Assembly (NCBI GenBank): GCA_963742955.1
Contig: CAVUOA010000008.1
Span: 1,240,001 to 1,304,000, forward strand
Reading direction: 5' to 3'
Source of the DNA: CAVUOA01 sp963742955
Lineage (GTDB): Bacteria > Bacteroidota > Ignavibacteria > Tepidaquicellales > OLB5
DNA length: 64,000 nt
Under the pieces are notes generated by a model. That model searched no databases. It worked only from the letters and a program-made list of their open reading frames with translations, and was not told where the DNA came from. Below, one piece after another: positions 61,944 to 64,000 of the stretch. The translations under genes were made by a program, and so were the position numbers. Each line of letters starts with the position of its first letter. Within the stretch, counting starts at the first letter, position 1.

Positions 61944-62121
61944 TTCGGTAATTTTAATTGAGCATATATAACACCGTAATTAGAATTTAAATTTTATAAA
62001 ATCCTTTATCAACACTATATTTCAACCGTTATATTAATGATATTGATGAGTCATAAAATGAAGGGCAGGTTCAAAGACCTGCCTTGAAGACACTTCCGAA
62101 ATCGCAATAAGCTGAAATCTG

Positions 62122-62377
62122 CTATTTAATCAGAATCATTTTTCGTGTTTGGGAAAAATCACCCGCCTCAAGCCTGTAAAAATACAACCCGCTGGAATAA
62201 TTCGAACCGTCGAATGCAGTTTTATAGCTGCCGGGCTGTTTATACCCGGAAACTAATTTTTTCAGCTCCCTGCCTGTTTCGTCAAATACAGATAATTCTA
62301 CCTGTGAGGCTTTAGGGATATCGTAAGTTATTTCTGTCCTTGGGTTGAAAGGATTAGGAAAATTTTGGCTTAATTTA
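62122..62377 (-). repeat. sorting-domain cassette, copy 2
   Basis: The same cassette as at 60180-60435: 240 bases identical from the stop-codon end, then one mismatch at 62362 and 15 more matches. Confidence 0.9.
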
Positions 62378-63867
62378 TATGAAAGTGGAATGCTGCCTTG
62401 CCCGTTATTGACAGATACCGGGTTGCCGCTCCAATTATATTTATACGCCCTGTAAGAATATGTGTGCGGAGGAAAAGCCATTTCAAATACAACTGTGCCG
62501 TCAGATGTAATTTCTGTAACGGTCGGATTTGCTCCGCCCCATCCTATCAGGGTATTTCCGCTGCTCAGCCTTTCAACGTATCCCATAAAGCTGCTGAAAA
62601 TATCAGGGTTATGTCTGTATTGCCATACCAGCGCTGCAGTTCTGTTTGTTTCGTTTAGCGAATATTCAACTATTCTTGTAAAAGGCGGGTTGTGAAAATT
62701 TCCGTTATCGAATATTGTTATATTTCCGTTTGCTATTCTTCTTACTGCGTGCTGGTATGTAAACCACAATGAGTCATTTGTAATAGTAAAGTCATTTTCC
62801 AGCCCTCCAAAATGCCACATTATATCGCCAGTTGTACGGTTTATTTTTATAATAGCATCCAGGTGTCTTGCTGAAATAATTAAATTATTGTCATTATCAA
62901 TTTCAATTGCATTTCCGTGAACGTAATCTATATTGGCCGCAGTCAGGAGTTCATGCAGTGCGTCTGTAATAGGTATGTGGTCCCAGCTTCTCCACTGGAA
63001 AACAACGTTTTTGTTTTCATCTATTTCCTGGATTATTAATCCAATTACTTCGGCGTTGGTTTTTCCGCCGGGCACTATATGACTCATATCAACAACTTCG
63101 GGGTCATAAGCCATCAGAAGGGCATGGCCGTTGTTAAGTACTCTTAAATCATGTCCGTCGGCGCTGTAACCGTTGCCGCAGTAATATGAATTTACCAGGT
63201 TGTAATTTTGATTAATTTCGTAATGCTTCTTATCGCCTGAACTGTAATAAGTCAAATCGCCGTTAGGTTGTTTTTTAAAATCAAACGTGATAGAGCTTAT
63301 CTGTGAAGACCAATAAGGGTTCCCGTCTTTATTTGTAATAATCAGGTATGATGGAACCGTATAGCTCGAAAGAAAAATTGAACCTTCCGAAGGATTATTA
63401 TCCACCGTTACAGTAAGCCTGGGAATATCCGGCAATCCACCCTGGTTAGGGTCAAAATCTTCTTCCATGCTTTTCAGGGGGTCCCATTGTACCCGCCGGG
63501 TAATTGTGCTGAATGAATACGAGTATTCTTTCTTCAAGGGGTAAAGTGTTTTAAGCAGTTTGCCGCTTATCTTAACCGTTATTTTTTCATTTTCATTAAA
63601 AGGTATTATTGGCTTGAAGATAATTTCTTTATCATTATTGCAGTAAATTACTGTTCCCTCATGGAGACCGCTTTTGGAACCTTTAACTGTGATACAGCTT
63701 TTTATTTCTGTTTTATTAAGAATTATTTGGTTATCAAATCCTAACGTAATGCTGTTTTCTGTACTTACATAATTTGCTCCTTCAACGGGGTCCATGTAAT
63801 TTATCCTGGTGTTAGAATTTGTGAATGATGTTAAGAATAAGAAAAGAAGAGTAAGAAGGTATTTCAT
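62122..63867 (-). CDS. secreted arylsulfotransferase-like protein with type IX sorting domain (paralog)
   Basis: 581 residues, the same layout as the gene at 60180: signal peptide, Big_5-like domain (FDNQIILNKTEIKSCITVKG), ASST propeller (DYVHGNAIEIDNDNNLIISA and YQHAVRRIANGNITIFDNGN, with the conserved His) and an identical Por sorting domain. The propellers of the two proteins differ at many positions while the sorting domain does not. Both probably act on the cell surface, with different substrates possible. Confidence 0.85.
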   Translation of the reverse strand: MKYLLTLLFLFLTSFTNSNTRINYMDPVEGANYVSTENSITLGFDNQIILNKTEIKSCITVKGSKSGLHEGTVIYCNNDKEIIFKPIIPFNENEKITVKISGKLLKTLYPLKKEYSYSFSTITRRVQWDPLKSMEEDFDPNQGGLPDIPRLTVTVDNNPSEGSIFLSSYTVPSYLIITNKDGNPYWSSQISSITFDFKKQPNGDLTYYSSGDKKHYEINQNYNLVNSYYCGNGYSADGHDLRVLNNGHALLMAYDPEVVDMSHIVPGGKTNAEVIGLIIQEIDENKNVVFQWRSWDHIPITDALHELLTAANIDYVHGNAIEIDNDNNLIISARHLDAIIKINRTTGDIMWHFGGLENDFTITNDSLWFTYQHAVRRIANGNITIFDNGNFHNPPFTRIVEYSLNETNRTAALVWQYRHNPDIFSSFMGYVERLSSGNTLIGWGGANPTVTEITSDGTVVFEMAFPPHTYSYRAYKYNWSGNPVSVNNGQGSIPLSYKLSQNFPNPFNPRTEITYDIPKASQVELSVFDETGRELKKLVSGYKQPGSYKTAFDGSNYSSGLYFYRLEAGDFSQTRKMILIK

Positions 63868-64000
63868 TTCAGTATAAAGTAATGTAATTAGTATAATTTC
63901 TGCAGATTAATCATTAGAACTCAGGATAGCAAAGTGACTAATATTAATAATATTGTCAGCATATTGACGGTTGTTAAAGAAATTAAAAATCCTCCTGCGT

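Overview
The window looks like a chromosome segment from an Ignavibacteriota/Chlorobi-type member of the Bacteroidota superphylum. Three genes end in a type IX secretion (Por) sorting domain with the PNPFNP signature. Several genes are preceded by the Bacteroidota-type -7 box TAnnTTTG rather than a TATAAT box. Family content agrees: TonB-dependent receptor with a carboxypeptidase-like N-terminal domain, DUF3098, Haem_bd cytochrome, class II (B12) ribonucleotide reductase. No phage, insertion sequence or CRISPR array is visible. The accessory signal is a dense set of small intergenic palindromes.

Layout. 1-9 kb: carbonic anhydrase tail, a TIGR01777 epimerase (frameshifted), a large helical protein, a dihaem cytochrome c with a 25-codon ORF in front, DinB protein, TonB-dependent receptor (frameshifted), methyltransferase, DUF1579-like protein. 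9-15 kb: a second large helical protein, two decayed secreted proteins (SBBP/sorting-domain and Ycf48-like), an ECF sigma factor and its small membrane partner. 15-21.5 kb: membrane and haem proteins, NADP-binding oxidoreductase, DinB protein, a GNAT with an in-frame UGA, prfA. 22-26 kb: two ATP-grasp ligases, a GNAT and a lysine 2,3-aminomutase-like radical SAM enzyme, all on one strand behind a well-formed promoter. 26-34 kb: nrdJ behind a possible attenuator, two tandem citrate synthases, an L,D-transpeptidase, an EthD protein. 34.7-40 kb: an operon with tonB, a small membrane protein, a PstS-like lipoprotein, a TPR protein, an M20 dipeptidase and a DUF3098 protein. 40-46 kb: AHSA1-like protein, membrane protein, MBL hydrolase, zinc-type dehydrogenase, trpS and an isolated nuoJ. 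45.9-46.3 kb: tRNA-Leu(UAA) followed by a tandem array of rearranged tRNA fragments. 46.4-50.3 kb: TPR lipoproteins and a VapBC module. 51-60 kb: purE, HAD phosphatase, leuS, DUF2203, proline dehydrogenase, Rieske protein, dapD, phosphoesterase, Crp/Fnr regulator, hemerythrin. 60-64 kb: two arylsulfotransferase-like secreted paralogs sharing a near-identical 3' end.

The strongest unusual signals are: (i) a family of palindromes with perfect arms and a 3-nt loop, found in intergenic regions, nested in other repeats and apparently replacing the anticodon arm in tRNA-Leu fragments; (ii) the tRNA-Leu fragment array itself; (iii) the ATP-grasp/ATP-grasp/GNAT/KamA cluster, whose product I cannot name; (iv) a G-rich palindromic repeat inserted in frame inside a protein-sorting domain; and (v) a 240-bp perfectly identical sorting-domain cassette in two otherwise diverged paralogs. 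A caution: about a dozen frameshifts, some in genes expected to be essential (trpS, nrdJ), suggest uncorrected base errors in the assembly.
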